DNA of 64,000 nucleotides from Lepraria neglecta (GCA_033220425.1 CM065649.1:3906001-3970000), one strand, 5' to 3'. Positions 1-10,553 are shown, counted from the stretch's first letter. The notes: a model not told the origin generated them from the letters alone. Numbers and translations are program-made.

Positions 1-44
1 AACTACAGCAGTCGGTGGAGACAAGGGCAGGAGAGCTCCGGGGA

Positions 45-240
45 GCTTCAGAATCAATAATGGGAAGAGGACTACGTGTCAGAAAGCCTCGTAAGGCTGC
101 TCAGTAGCTAGAAGGCTTTTTGGAGGCAAATAAGTCAGAATATGCAATAAAATCGACCTTGTAGTATGTATGCAGTTCAGCCCTATAGGGTGGCCCAAAT
201 GGGGGTTTGGCCCAAATGGGGGTGAACCCTTCTACGCCTA
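45..240. repeat. Dispersed repeat copy A
   Basis: This stretch is recognisably the same as 56470-56665 in the same orientation. Shared landmarks are a CAGTAG-type block, a GTCAGAATATGCAATAAAATCGA-like block and a common end reading GTGAACCCTTCTA. Copy B is more AT-rich and most differences are C/T or G/A. No coding frame is seen. It could be one end of an LTR or of a DNA transposon; the family is not identified. Confidence 0.6.
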
Positions 241-260
241 AATAATATGACGGCTGCGAA

Positions 261-434
261 TACAGTCGATTGCAAAACCATTGGCGGGAACGCTAAGGCA
301 CTTTCGGGGTACCCCACTACATACCAAATTTTGGTGGCAGAAGGGGTACAGTCGATTGCAAAACCATTGGCGGGAACGCTAAGGCACTTTCGGGGTACCC
401 CACCACACACCAAATTCTGGTGGCAGAACGGGTA
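261..434 (+). repeat. Two tandem 86-bp end units of the Tc1 element
   Basis: Two direct copies (263-348 and 349-434) each begin CAGTCGATTGCAAAACC and are each delimited by TA dinucleotides. Each unit holds two short palindromes, GGGGTACCCC and CCAAATTTTGG (or a variant). One inverted copy of the full unit lies at 4254-4341 and a partial one at 4387-4421. Confidence 0.85.
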
Positions 435-575
435 TATAGAAAGTGCTGCGTTGTCTCTGCAGTAGTGCTCATGTAGTCTTCCTAAAACGGCAAAGATGAA
501 GCCGCCAGTGCCCCATATATGGTGTTTTGTCTCCCCCCGCGCTCGTAGACTGTAGACCTCATTGTCGCTGTCGCT

Positions 576-941
576 ATGGGCCCCAGAAAGCGTCGTTCCA
601 GTACGTTTGACAGGTATGCTGCCGTCGATAGAGAGCCTGCTGTCGCCCAGACACCTCGCCGTCTGACCCTGAAGCCTCCTGCCCCTGCTGCTGCTGCTGC
701 TGCCCCTCAGACACCTGGACGTCTGACCCTCAACCCGCCAGCCCCCCCATCTGGACGGCTGGTGCTGAAGCCACCCCAGGCGCCTGAGCAGGCTGAGAAG
801 CGTCCACCGCCGCCCAAAAAGGATGGCAAGGCAGCTCCTCAACGAGCTTTGAAGCCAGCTGCTAAGAAGGCCTCTAAAAAGGCTTCTCAACCAGCAAAGC
901 AGCCCTCCCCAGAGCCCGAGCAAAGCCCCCCTGTAGTATAG
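576..941 (+). CDS. Basic Pro/Ala/Lys-rich 121-aa protein of the Tc1 element
   Basis: This open frame lies inside the Tc1/mariner element, between its left end and the 670-aa frame. The N-terminus is basic (PRKRR). Residues 27-70 hold three imperfect repeats of the form RLTLKPPAP separated by Ala- or Pro-rich linkers. The C-terminal half is Lys/Ala/Pro-rich, like a histone H1 tail. The protein is almost certainly disordered and may bind nucleic acid by charge. A CTG run (codons for Ala) lies near 685-703. I do not recognise the family. It may be a separate gene or a first exon joined to the next frame, but I found no splice pair that keeps frame. Confidence 0.45.
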   Translation: MGPRKRRSSTFDRYAAVDREPAVAQTPRRLTLKPPAPAAAAAAPQTPGRLTLNPPAPPSGRLVLKPPQAPEQAEKRPPPPKKDGKAAPQRALKPAAKKASKKASQPAKQPSPEPEQSPPVV

Positions 942-979
942 ACGGATCTTTGCATGCTCCCCGTACATTCCACTCAAGT

Positions 980-2992
980 ATGCCACCGCCACCTGTCTCG
1001 TCTAGCCTCTTTTCAAGCCAGCAGTCGTCCTCAGCGCTATTCCTCAGGGCAAGAGCTCAGAAGGCAATTGATTTGGTGCCAGATACACCGTCTCGAACGT
1101 CTATAACCTCATTTCGACATGATCTGCTCGATGAGGATGACGATTCTGATGGAGCTGGGCCCGAGACTCAGTTATCCAACACTCAGACGTATTTCGATAC
1201 CCAGCAGCCCCAAATAAGACGCCATTCGTCTGAAAGCCTGTTCGTAGGCGTCGAAGGTGAATCGAATAAGAGGTGGACGCAGGCTAGGAAGGAGATATCT
1301 CGTAGGGAGGACGTTTTCGGTGAGAGTGAGGAGACTCCAAAGGATGTCGATAACTCGCAGTCTACGGCTGGTCAGCAATCCCACGGTTCTACTACAAATC
1401 AGAAGAAGGGGAAGGCAAATTCGATACACCTGGATAGTGAGGACGAGCTCGAATCGCCAGGACGTGTTGCTTTTAAATATAAGCTTGCTGTCAGGTCATT
1501 CTGGGAGAAAGACATCCAAAGTTCGATTATTCGCAGCCAGACCTTCCGGGACTATACTGTCGATGGCAGTAACGACATTCTTATTAGAACTATGCATAAT
1601 CAGCAGAAGGAATTCGCCGCTAAATGGGCTATAGAGAGAGGCCACGCCTGCTTTCGTGTCTCAGTCCAAGCAACACCATTTTATGAGAAGCTTACAGGGC
1701 CGAATCGACGTTCTACCACCGCCGAGACGCAGCAGGACTGGTATAGTGTTGAAGACGAGCTTCGGGAGTGGCAGAAGGACGGAAAGAAGGGCCTACAGGT
1801 GGACCTTATATACCATTGGGCCCGTAACAGCACGGGGGAGATCCCCGTAGTTGGCAAAGCAGCTGAGAAGAAGCCTGGGACGATTGTTTCAGGAACAGCA
1901 AGAGGCTCTACACATATCCCAACTAATAGGCTTCTTGGGGAGATGGATGAGACGAATGCAGGGGAGCCTTGGAGGCAAAAACAACAGGAAATACACAATC
2001 GATGGGCTTGCAAAAGTTCTATATGCAGCAATACGGGCCACTATTGCTATTTGCATAAGGGCGAGCATATACCCTTCCTTCCAAGGCAGTCGAAGATGTG
2101 GGCAGTTGCTATCCTAAGAGATACTACAGGTCGAATAAGTGACGACGAGCCTCCTGCGTCTTTACTTGTTGAACTACAGCAGACGCAGAAGAAGGAGGCT
2201 CGTAAAGAAAAGAGACGACATACCACTGAGACACCAACACAGCCTACAACTACACCTGCTTATCCTACTATAGGAGGGCAGTTTGGACAGCCACCGCCTT
2301 TGTATCCCTACGGATATAGCTTCCAGCCTGGCTTTCAGCCACTGATATCAGGGCCCCAGTCGCTGAGAGACACGAGAACGTCAGATCTGATAAAAGAGCT
2401 TCGCTCTAGAGACGTGGATCCAACTGAGACAACTACTCGACCCCCTCACTCGATCTCTCGCTCAGTCACAGCAACACCAGGCCTCTCGTCCTATCGAAAT
2501 AGCAGCCCTGTCGAAGGCGAACTAGCCGAGTTCGTTGGATGGTTAAGCAAAAAGCACCCTGAATACATAAAAGCATATGAGGAGGCTAAGGACGAGCTTA
2601 TGGATCAGGGCTATACTACAGATATCATACAAGCCTGGAAGAATGACGAGCATGAGGAGCAGTGGCGTAAGCTTGGTATTAAGCCTGGGATTGGCCGCCA
2701 ATTGGCTAGAAACGTCAGTAAATGGGGCCGTGAGAGGCAGGTTCAAACGACTCTTCATGTTGGAGGTCTAGGAAGAACTCTCCCATTATCGCCATCGCGG
2801 CAGCGTTTAGCAAGCAGGCCTCAGCAGACGTCCTATAAGCAGGGACATATAATTCCGTCTGTTGAGACGAAAGCTTATGAAGATGAGACCCAGGATGATG
2901 ACCCGGATATATACGATCTATACGGTGGAGCGAATCTTAGTGATTCAGACTGTTTTGCAGAGACTCAGCTGGAGACTCAAGCAAAGACCTAA
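980..2992 (+). CDS. 670-aa accessory protein with Cys/His cluster and SAM-like tail
   Basis: A long uninterrupted frame inside the Tc1/mariner element; the first ATG is at 980. Residues 1-160 are Ser/Thr/Asp-rich and look disordered. A folded middle region follows (about 160-380) with a Trp-Ala-Cys-Lys start and Cys and His residues over roughly 340-365 that could bind one zinc. Residues 415-500 are Pro/Thr-rich. Residues 510-590 are helical, with Phe-Val-Gly-Trp-Leu at the start and a Gly-Ile-Gly turn, resembling the SAM-like tail of uncharacterised proteins common in fungal genomes. It ends 49 bp from the transposase stop, convergent to it. Function unknown; its place inside intact transposon ends suggests a role in transposition, targeting or silencing evasion (inference). 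Confidence 0.6.
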   Translation: MPPPPVSSSLFSSQQSSSALFLRARAQKAIDLVPDTPSRTSITSFRHDLLDEDDDSDGAGPETQLSNTQTYFDTQQPQIRRHSSESLFVGVEGESNKRWTQARKEISRREDVFGESEETPKDVDNSQSTAGQQSHGSTTNQKKGKANSIHLDSEDELESPGRVAFKYKLAVRSFWEKDIQSSIIRSQTFRDYTVDGSNDILIRTMHNQQKEFAAKWAIERGHACFRVSVQATPFYEKLTGPNRRSTTAETQQDWYSVEDELREWQKDGKKGLQVDLIYHWARNSTGEIPVVGKAAEKKPGTIVSGTARGSTHIPTNRLLGEMDETNAGEPWRQKQQEIHNRWACKSSICSNTGHYCYLHKGEHIPFLPRQSKMWAVAILRDTTGRISDDEPPASLLVELQQTQKKEARKEKRRHTTETPTQPTTTPAYPTIGGQFGQPPPLYPYGYSFQPGFQPLISGPQSLRDTRTSDLIKELRSRDVDPTETTTRPPHSISRSVTATPGLSSYRNSSPVEGELAEFVGWLSKKHPEYIKAYEEAKDELMDQGYTTDIIQAWKNDEHEEQWRKLGIKPGIGRQLARNVSKWGRERQVQTTLHVGGLGRTLPLSPSRQRLASRPQQTSYKQGHIIPSVETKAYEDETQDDDPDIYDLYGGANLSDSDCFAETQLETQAKT

Positions 2993-3041
2993 ATCTATAT
3001 ATAACCTAGATTGCAAGCTTTCCCTCTTATTATATACACAA

Positions 3042-4126
3042 TTATATGTCTCCTTCTTCCTCGTCTGACTCCTCTACTTGTCTGACTGCATTATTGATGC
3101 CCTCATATTCGATCCCTGCTAAGCGGAAGAGATTGCCTGCATCGGGCCATGGATCTTGAGCCTCTACCGCTAAGTTTAGAAATTCTCCATATGTATTATC
3201 TGTTGCAAAGAGCTCTCCAATGTCCTGATGTCTCTTCATCCAAGCCTTCAACACAGCGAAAGATGTCTCAATAGGGTTCAAATCTGGCGAATATGGAGGG
3301 AGATATTCGAGCCGAACGCCTGCTTCCTGGCACATCTCTGTCAACTCAGAGTTCCAGTGTATCTTGCAATTATCCATTATAAGTACAGACATAGGACCGC
3401 CGCTTTCGTATGGAGTGCAATGAGGGAGGATTCGATCTCGGACGAATTCGTTGAACATCGCGGCGGTAATGGGCCCCTGGTATATTATCCAATCGATATA
3501 ACCGTCGATTGTAAAGGCAGGTAATAGACTCCATCTCTTATTCCTCTTGAGGTTCTGTATAACTGCCGGTGTTCTTCCTAGAGGTCCCCATCCAAATTTT
3601 CGATCCCCTGAGTACTGTTAGCAAGCACCAGCCAATCAGAAGAGATCTCACCTGTACGCTCACAAGCAGCGCTCTCGTCCAGAAATATAAGCTGGTCAGC
3701 TCGCCAATCAGAGAGCTTGGTGAACCAGTAGTCTCGGAGCTCTTGGTTGCGTTCCTTAGCAACCTTGCGGCACTTCTTTCGAGACCAACCAATGCGTGTA
3801 AGAGCTCTCCAGATTGTAGCCTCATCAACCTGGACATCAAATTCATCCAGGAGGAAGAACGCCATCTCATCCAGATAAGCCATAGGACGTTGCTCCAAAT
3901 ACGCCAAAAGCTCTTCCTCGTACACTTGGTGCAGAGCCCTTGGCCTCCCACCGCGGTTCTCACTGGGTATATACACCTCTCCATATATCCTCCAGCTTCT
4001 CCTCATACGCTGTAGTGTCCGCAGGCTAACATCATATCCACCAAGCAGAATGGTGTCGTTATCGAAACCGAGCTCAAGCTCTCGCTGAATAGCAGCCCTG
4101 GTGTATGGGTCTATAGGTAGGACCAT
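3042..4126 (-). CDS. Tc1/mariner-type DDE transposase (one intron)
   Basis: Catalyses cut-and-paste transposition of the surrounding element in the nucleus. Two exons, 4126-3652 and 3607-3042, with a 44-bp GT-AG intron (3608-3651) containing a GCTAAC branch site; splicing gives 346 aa. The N-terminal 110 residues form a helix-turn-helix region with a GGRP linker. The catalytic triad is visible: Asp150 (IFLDES), Asp237 (LIMDN) and Glu272 (LNPIE), with 34 residues between the last two, so DD34E. The splice also restores the conserved RKFGWGPLG stretch just after the first Asp. No stop or frame break is seen. It is probably functional. Confidence 0.9.
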
Positions 4127-4226
4127 AGTGGACAGCGAGGGAGGTGGTTGTGGGCAAGCAAAACACCAAGGAATGACGTCTACAGGGCCTCACTATTGCC
4201 TTTTTGAGAAATGTTCAATTGCATCT

Positions 4227-4368
4227 ACGGTCTACAGTACAGTCCTCCCTAGATACCCCTTCTGCCACCAAAATTTGGTGTGTGGTGGGGTACCCCGAAA
4301 GTGCCTTAGCGTTCCCGCCAATGGTTTTGCAATCGACTGTATCTAGGGAGGACTGTACTGTAGACCGT
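4227..4368. repeat. 29-bp perfect inverted repeat around one end unit
   Basis: The 29 bases at 4227-4255 are the exact reverse complement of 4340-4368, starting ACGGTCTACAGTACAGTCCT. The loop is the inverted 84-bp end unit. It could be an old hairpin-forming insertion, or the end of a related Tc1 family captured near the right end. Confidence 0.8.
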
Positions 4369-4421
4369 GGTTTTTCGGATCTACGATAGCGTTCCCGCCA
4401 ATGGTTTTGCAATCGACTGTA

Positions 4422-4606
4422 TTATCTCGCTTGACCTGATCGTTCCCGCCACGGCTGCAATATCAAACCGTACTTCCCTACTGTTGGGGCACGCACACTT
4501 AGGAGTGTAATAGGGAAACCTTTTCTCGAGCTATTTCGACCATCTATAGATAATTGGCTTTTGATCTTTATATGGTACTGCCCTCAAACGATATCATTGT
4601 CCTTAA
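4422..4606. other. Spacer with partial end-unit remnants
   Basis: Just beyond the Tc1 element is a short GATCGTTCCCGCCACGGCTGCAA-like stretch that resembles the element end again. No gene is seen. Confidence 0.4.
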
Positions 4607-4945
4607 TTACTGCTGGATAACTTGCGCCCTGACCAAAGCTTGGATAGCCTCTGTAGTCTACTCCTGACAACGGCGGAGAGGTTCGTGGGGATATAATCGA
4701 TGAGGCCCTTCAAACTGCTTCTTCGGCGGAGGAACGCCCTGGTAGATTTCTTTGATGCGCCGATTGTTCGTAGCCGTCACGCTTCCGATTTTAGTTTTAC
4801 TCTGGAATAATACCGAATCTTCCAGCTTCTTTGCAGCTTTATCGTCAAAAGATATTCCGCCTTGAATCGTACCAACAACTTGATATATATATCCTGATAG
4901 ATCATCACGCTCTTCAATAAAGATGGCATGGTGGTCTCGGGGCAT
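4607..4945 (-). pseudogene. Small conserved fungal protein, C-terminus cut by a stop
   Basis: From the ATG at 4945 the frame reads a 95-aa protein starting MPRDHHAIF and rich in Lys, Pro and charged residues. It resembles a family of small uncharacterised fungal proteins of about 110-115 aa often found near mobile DNA. In-frame translation ends at a TAG right after CQE, where the family usually has Trp, and the same frame then continues 18 codons to a TAA at 4607, so this looks like a TGG-to-TAG change. Function unknown. A slightly shortened product could still be made. No introns are needed. Confidence 0.55.
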
Positions 4946-5481
4946 ACCTACATACGAGACGCGGTAAACGGTAAACGGTATACGACGTTAGCATCGCGAA
5001 GATACAAGAGAACGCTGTCTGCTCTGTCAGCGAAGTCGATTTCGATTTCAATAGGACAGCATCTCACATTCAATGTGGTTATTTGGACTGGGCTGTGCCG
5101 AGGACTGAATGCTATTCATTTAAAAATGTCGCCAGGCACCAGCGTTTCATGTGTGCAAAGGCAGCTGCCATGGTAAGCTCGTTGCCTAAAACTTAGTCAA
5201 CTTCCGCAGCCAACCGAACTAACTCTGATGCCCGTAGCTTTGATATTGTTGTCAATCACGTTACCTTTTACAGGAGCTGCTATCCCCAGCGCCCTCCCAA
5301 CGAACGCAGATATCGAAGATTCGAGGGATGTGCTAAGCGCTTATGGTAACCGTACGGTTGTTCGGGTCGGCAGACATTTCGTAGTGAAGTATGGTCAGGG
5401 GGTTAATATCATCGAAGGGGAAAACATGCTCTTCGTCCAAAGCATGACCACCGTCGCTATTCCCAATCTCTACGCCCTCTA

Positions 5482-7310
5482 ACGTAATCTACCCCCTAGT
5501 TGGCCACACCCCCTAGTTGGCCAGTGCCTCCCACGAAAACGCGACTTTCAACAAAACACCAAAATGCCACCCAACCACAAAAGCGATCAGGAAGCTAGAA
5601 TTCTTCAAGCCATTGAAGCTATTCATGATAATACATCTCCAAGTATACGCGCCGCAGCCCGCGCCTACGACGTCCCTCGCTCAACTTTAACCAATCGTCT
5701 CGGTGGACAGCCAACGCGTTAATAATCCCAAATAGTAAATCGAAAGCTCCTCCCTACGGAAGAAGAAGCCCTTCTTCAATAGGTTCTATCTATAGGCGAA
5801 CGGGGGTTTCCACCCCGGATCTCTGCTGTACGTAAAATAGCTGATATTCTTCTTTCAGCGCGCGCTGTATCCCCTGTTAATACGTCACCCACTATAGGCG
5901 AAAATTAGGTCCTCAAATTTATTAATCGTTATAAGCAGCTTCAATCGAAATATATACGGAAGTATAACTACCAACGGGCCTTATATAAGGACCCTAAGGC
6001 TATAAGTAACTGGTTTCGACTTATAAAGAACACGCGGGCGAAATATGGCATCCCGGACGAAGACGTCTACAATTTTGACGAAACGGGGTTCTAAATAGGG
6101 GTTATAGGTACTGCCAAAGTGGTGACAGGGTTACAAAGAGCCGGGAAAGCATTAGTTATACAGCCAGGGAATCAAGAATGGGTGACAGCCGTGGAAGCTA
6201 TCAACGCCAGTAGCTAGGCCTTACCTCATATGATCATCTTCGCAGGCAAGATATATCAGGCTGCGTGGTATAAGGCCCTGCCACCGCAGTAGACGATTGC
6301 TGTTAGTGAAAATAGATGGACCACTGATAAGATTGGCCTGATTTGGCTCTAGACCGTATTCAATGAATACACAAAGGCCCGTACGGTTGGGCGGTATCAA
6401 CTACTGATCTTGGACGGCCATGGAAGCCACGCGACCCCCGAGTTCGATCGATTCTGCCTGGACAACGCGATTATAACTTTATATATACCACCGCATTCGT
6501 CGTATCTACTGTAGCCATTAGACGTCGGCTGCTTTTCGCCGCTGAAACGCGCGTATAGACATCAGGTAGAAATCTGTATACAGCTTGGACGCAACCATAT
6601 CGACAAGCTCGACTTCTTGGAGGCTTTTAAACCTGCCCGCGCAGCAGCCCTAAACTTATTAAACATCTACAGCGGATTTGCTGCAGCTGGATTGGTACCT
6701 TTTGATCCTGAGCGAGTCCTTTCGCGTCTCCAGCTCAAGCTACAGACGCCCACCCCCTCCTGTATCGGAGACGGCTATAGCAACCCGCCAAACCCCCAAA
6801 ACACCCTACACCGTGGCTCAATTGGCTCAGGAATATATTACAATCAAGGGATTACTAAAACAGCGTTCGAAAAGCCCCCCAAGTCCGACGGAACGGGCAC
6901 TGAAGCGGGTGGTCAAAGGGTATCAAATGGCTATATATAACGCTGCACTTTTAGCCATCGAAATCAAGGATCTGCGGGCTATAAGTACATGTTAAAAGCG
7001 CAAGCGAGAAACTCCTCGCTTATATATAGCTAGTAGGGGGGTTCTAACTGCGGAGGAAGGACAAGATCGAGTTAAAAGAGCTCAAGTAGCTGATAAAGCT
7101 GTTTTGAGCGGAGTTGCTGCGCAAGCTTCTGGCCGCGCGCCACCAAGATATAGTATGTGTAGCTCGCTGGAGCATAATGCCAGGGTATGTCCGACACGTG
7201 TAGCTTGATTTCTATTTGTAAATAGCTTAATTCTATGGAAATTTGTTGATATTTCATACGTTAGTTGCATTTCAGGGTAGAGCACTGGCCAACTAGGGGG
7301 TAGATTACGT
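5482..7310 (+). mobile_element. Pogo/Fot1-type DNA transposon, decayed
   Basis: The ends are inverted copies of ACGTAATCTACCCCCTAGTT plus GGCCA, flanked by TA (5480-5481 and 7311-7312). The 5' end carries a second nearby copy of CCCCCTAGTTGGCCA. Length 1829 bp is typical of Fot1. It holds one transposase remnant and lies inside the APH-like gene. Confidence 0.88.
5564..7208 (+). pseudogene. Pogo/Fot1 transposase remnant (CENP-B HTH, DDE_1)
   Basis: An ATG at 5564 opens a psq/CENP-B helix-turn-helix (ARILQAIEAI, then RAYDVPRSTLTNRL). Downstream pieces show YNFDETGF (first Asp), LLILDGHGSHATPEF (second Asp) and a PLDVGCFSPLK block (third acidic residue). A C-terminal CSSLEHNARVC zinc-like end closes at 7208. 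Many in-frame TAG/TAA codons interrupt it, mostly where Gln (CAG/CAA) or Trp (TGG) is expected, which is the RIP pattern. It cannot encode a working transposase. Confidence 0.85.
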
Positions 7311-7958
7311 TACACAGAACCAAGCACGAAGAAAAATTATATCGTCATGGAGAATATTGACGGAGATATACTTGCCTCTAGATAGCCGTCTCTGACTAGG
7401 ACATAAAAGAAAGCCATCGTTGCCAAACTCAGGTGTTTCTACGAAGACTTACGGCAGCTTCCCTCGCCAGGCTACTTTGGAAGCCTCGGCGAACGTCCTC
7501 TCCTTGATAAGATCTTCTGGACCTGTAAAGAAGCACTGTCGATTAATAGGCCGTTTGAGAGCGAAGATACCCTGAACGAGGCAATAGCGCTAAAGTATAT
7601 ATATGATGGCCGACAACCCTATAAAGCCGACTTTTATCGCCAGTCCCTTCCCCACGTCTTTAGGGGACACCAGCCAACATTCACCCACGCCGACTGTCAG
7701 CGTAAGAACATCATAATCTCTAAGCTCTCTCCCAGAGACGACGACTTGAATGCGGACTACCTTCTCGAAGATAAATATAAGGTGACGATTATCGATTGGG
7801 AGAAGGCAGGCTGGTACCCAAGTTACTGGGAGTATTCTCTCGCCCTCTATGCCCTTAGGTGGGATAATGACTGGGGCCTGTTCATCCTAAAGATGTTGAG
7901 CCCGTATCATTCTGAGGCTCCCTGGCTTCAGATGCTGCGCCTTGAGCTATGGTCTTGA

Positions 7959-9698
7959 TCTTATTGCGCTAGATTACCTCCATCACATTCTCTTAGGCGC
8001 GGTACGACCACACCTGTACCTAGTTGTGTGGACTTTAGTTTCGCGCATGATTGGCTGCTAGGAATCATGAGCCATACCGAAGTGCTAGTAGAAGCCGTAC
8101 TTGCCTAGACACTTTTCAGCTATCGAGAAAGTTTTGAGAGGACGGAGGACTGCTACTATAAAGCTGGATACCCATAGATACATCTATGAAGTCTGTTGAT
8201 GATCAATGATTTCAGCCAGTGCGCTGCTGCCTAGAATGAGCGACGTATGCCTAGTTTTGAAACCCCAACATATTTTAAGATCTATTACTCGTCACGTCCT
8301 GTATCAGCCCAATCAATAAGCCTTGCCGTAATTAAGGTCATGTGGTTCTCTTGACACCGCACGTTTCGAATTGATTTTTTCCCTGGCAAGGTCCCAGCCC
8401 CTTCAATGGGTCAAAAAGCTTGCTGGACCCTGCCCCGCAGTAACAATGAGATTCGGAATTGGCTGGGAATATAAAGTACCATACACATTTGTGCATTAAA
8501 TACGTCTGCGCTGTTGCCTACATTCTATGCGTCGCTTCTCATCTCTACTTCCTGTTGACTGCATAAATATCCACTTTAGCCGGCCTCAACTATCTATTCG
8601 CCTCATTACCTCGTCCCACCGACCGAAGGCTCCTATCACTATATCCCCATCATCGTCAGTTCACATCTACCTTTCAACCTTGCTGTTAATGATATATACC
8701 AGTGCCACATCTTGCAAGATGTGCGATCATCGCCAGTACGACTACGACTGCGGACATAGGGCCACGGGAGAGATCGAGATGACGGGACGGGATTACTTTA
8801 TTGCGGAAACTTTTCGAGCGCTAGTGTAGCAAGTTCAAGTGATATTAAATCTCATCGCGAGAATGAAAGCGGTGCTTCCAGTGTTTATTCAACCGTCTAA
8901 TAACGCATCTATGGCCCTTCGAATTTTCATCAAATTTCGGACTGATCAGGTCCCGGGACCATCAGCAGAGAAAGACCTCCTCGTCGCCACAGCAGCATGC
9001 TTAGAGTTACTAGGTCGCGATTTTAATTTTGAGAGAGACTTTATACACGCACAAGGAGAGGTGTTACAAGAGAAGGCCCGATGCCACGTACTGATTGACT
9101 GCGATTATCACGATTCCCGGCCTGATCCAAAAGATGCCGTCCTACGTTTCTACCACGTGGTAGAGGACGAAGCTACGTTGTTAGTGCTCTATATATATTG
9201 ATCACCCTTTGAGCATAAGCTGACACGACAACAGTGCTCTCAAGGAGACTCATGTGCATCGAGGTCTCATCGACAAGGTCCCCTGGGGAAGGCACTCTGT
9301 TTAGGATGGCATACCGTTGTCGGTTCTACGAACATATATAAAGCCAACGCTTCAGGCTCAGTTTCGGATAAAATCTATGAAGCGCCTGGTTCCTCCCTTA
9401 TCCCAACAGCTCAAAAACTCCGTACTGGCGAATGCTCGAAGAGGAGGTTTCACAATGTTGCGCGCCTGCAGGCGTTCAGTACGTTGGACTACGAGCTAGG
9501 CATGGGGATAATGGGGAGAAAGACAGCTATCCACGGTTATACTGTATGGGTTGATTGTTCTGTTCGCTGGATGAGCGTATTTCCCTTGTTGTATTTCCCT
9601 CGTCAGGGATCATCAGAATCTACCTCCACAGCAGAACTCTTCTCTGGAGAACTTATGACACGACTGGACAGACATTCCCATATCATGCGCTCCTTTTA
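7959..9698. other. Degenerate sequence, no secure gene
   Basis: Only short open frames occur, such as 8527-8829 (contains a CDHRQYDYDCGH stretch) and 8839-9201 (about 120 aa). They could be exons of a decayed gene but match no family I know, and no convincing splice sites join them. Confidence 0.35.
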
Positions 9699-10553
9699 TT
9701 CGCACCCCACCGCCAAATACTTGGCACCCCTCACCCATAGAACTAGCGCACCCTATAGAACAATTTATCTACATGATTTAATTCAAAAGGCTATAATTCC
9801 ACCAACTCCTTGAGTATAACCTTCTAACGATTACGCATACCTTTCAGCCTATATATAGCTAGATCCCGGTGGCTTTTTGTCTGCTTAAAAGCTTTTATCA
9901 GGGCCTTGGTATAGCGCTTTTCCTATGCGATTTCCCGATCTAATTCTCTCTGTGCCTCCAAATCTGCCCGTTCCTTGGTTATAGCACGCGCATTCTTTGA
10001 GCTTAGTACACCACCTGTTTGGAGTATCTGATTAGTCGCTGATTTACGTTATTTTCGAGCCTCCTCAGCCCGAATTTGTTGGTTGAATCGTGCTTCCATT
10101 AATTCGCCTCGGCGGGCCCCAGCAACCGCGCCTTTGACCAATGAGCTTAGCGGCTGCAGAAGGCTCTGGGGCACGTTTGGCGTCATAAGAATTGTAGTTG
10201 TGGCTCTGGCAAGCTCGCGAATTGTATACGGAGTGCGCTATAGGGGCTCGAACTCGTAGGACTCGGTAGGAGGCGGCGTTACAGGGCGCGGCGGTGCAGG
10301 TAGGTGTGCTTCTCGTACTTTATCGAGTACTAGTACTGGATTATATAGAATAAGCCCTGTTTGCCTCCAAGCAGACCTAATTGTAGTACTTTTAAAAGCT
10401 TTTGCCCGGAAATCGTTAAATACGTTAAGGAATTCTAGCTTATTAAACCTTTCGTCTCCTATTTACGTAGCCTCGTTAACCGCCTCTGTATACCAGTACT
10501 TTAGCGGTTAGAAAATATATATATTAAGTAGCTAGAGGATATAAGTCGTATAG

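Larger units (their letters stand above)
263..4419. mobile_element. Whole Tc1/mariner DNA transposon with extra genes
   Basis: The element is bounded by inverted copies of CAGTCGATTGCAAAACCATT (left end at 263, right end at 4419) and flanked on both sides by TA, the Tc1/mariner target. It carries a DD34E transposase on the minus strand (3042-4126) and two plus-strand open frames (576-941, 980-2992) converging on it with a 49-bp gap. At 4157 bp it is far longer than a standard Tc1/mariner (1.3-2.4 kb). All three frames are open, unlike neighbouring elements, so it looks like the youngest insertion here. Confidence 0.88.
5228..7958 (+). pseudogene. APH-fold phosphotransferase gene split by a transposon
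   Basis: The 5' part (5228-5480) encodes the N-lobe of an aminoglycoside-phosphotransferase-fold kinase-like protein: RVGRHFVVKYG, then the Glu-Asn helix EGENMLFVQ. The 3' part (7313-7958) continues with NYIVMENIDGD (hinge), FTHADCQRKNII (catalytic loop, Asp in HAD) and TIIDWEKAGWYP (metal-binding IDWE), ending at LELWS. A 1829-bp pogo/Fot1 element sits between them at a TA; the frame continues across the duplicated TA. The 3' part also has a TAG and a TAA where Trp and Gln are expected, so it is dead for two reasons. A possible 40-bp intron lies directly after the first two codons. Fungal members of this family have no known antibiotic role. Confidence 0.8.

Noticed and set aside
685-703. 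CTG microsatellite as an expansion locus
   Set aside because: Only a few units and in frame as Ala codons; ordinary low complexity.
9484-9813. 109-aa open frame as a gene
   Set aside because: It runs from unique sequence straight into the terminal inverted repeat of the Fot1-like element, so it is a chance frame.
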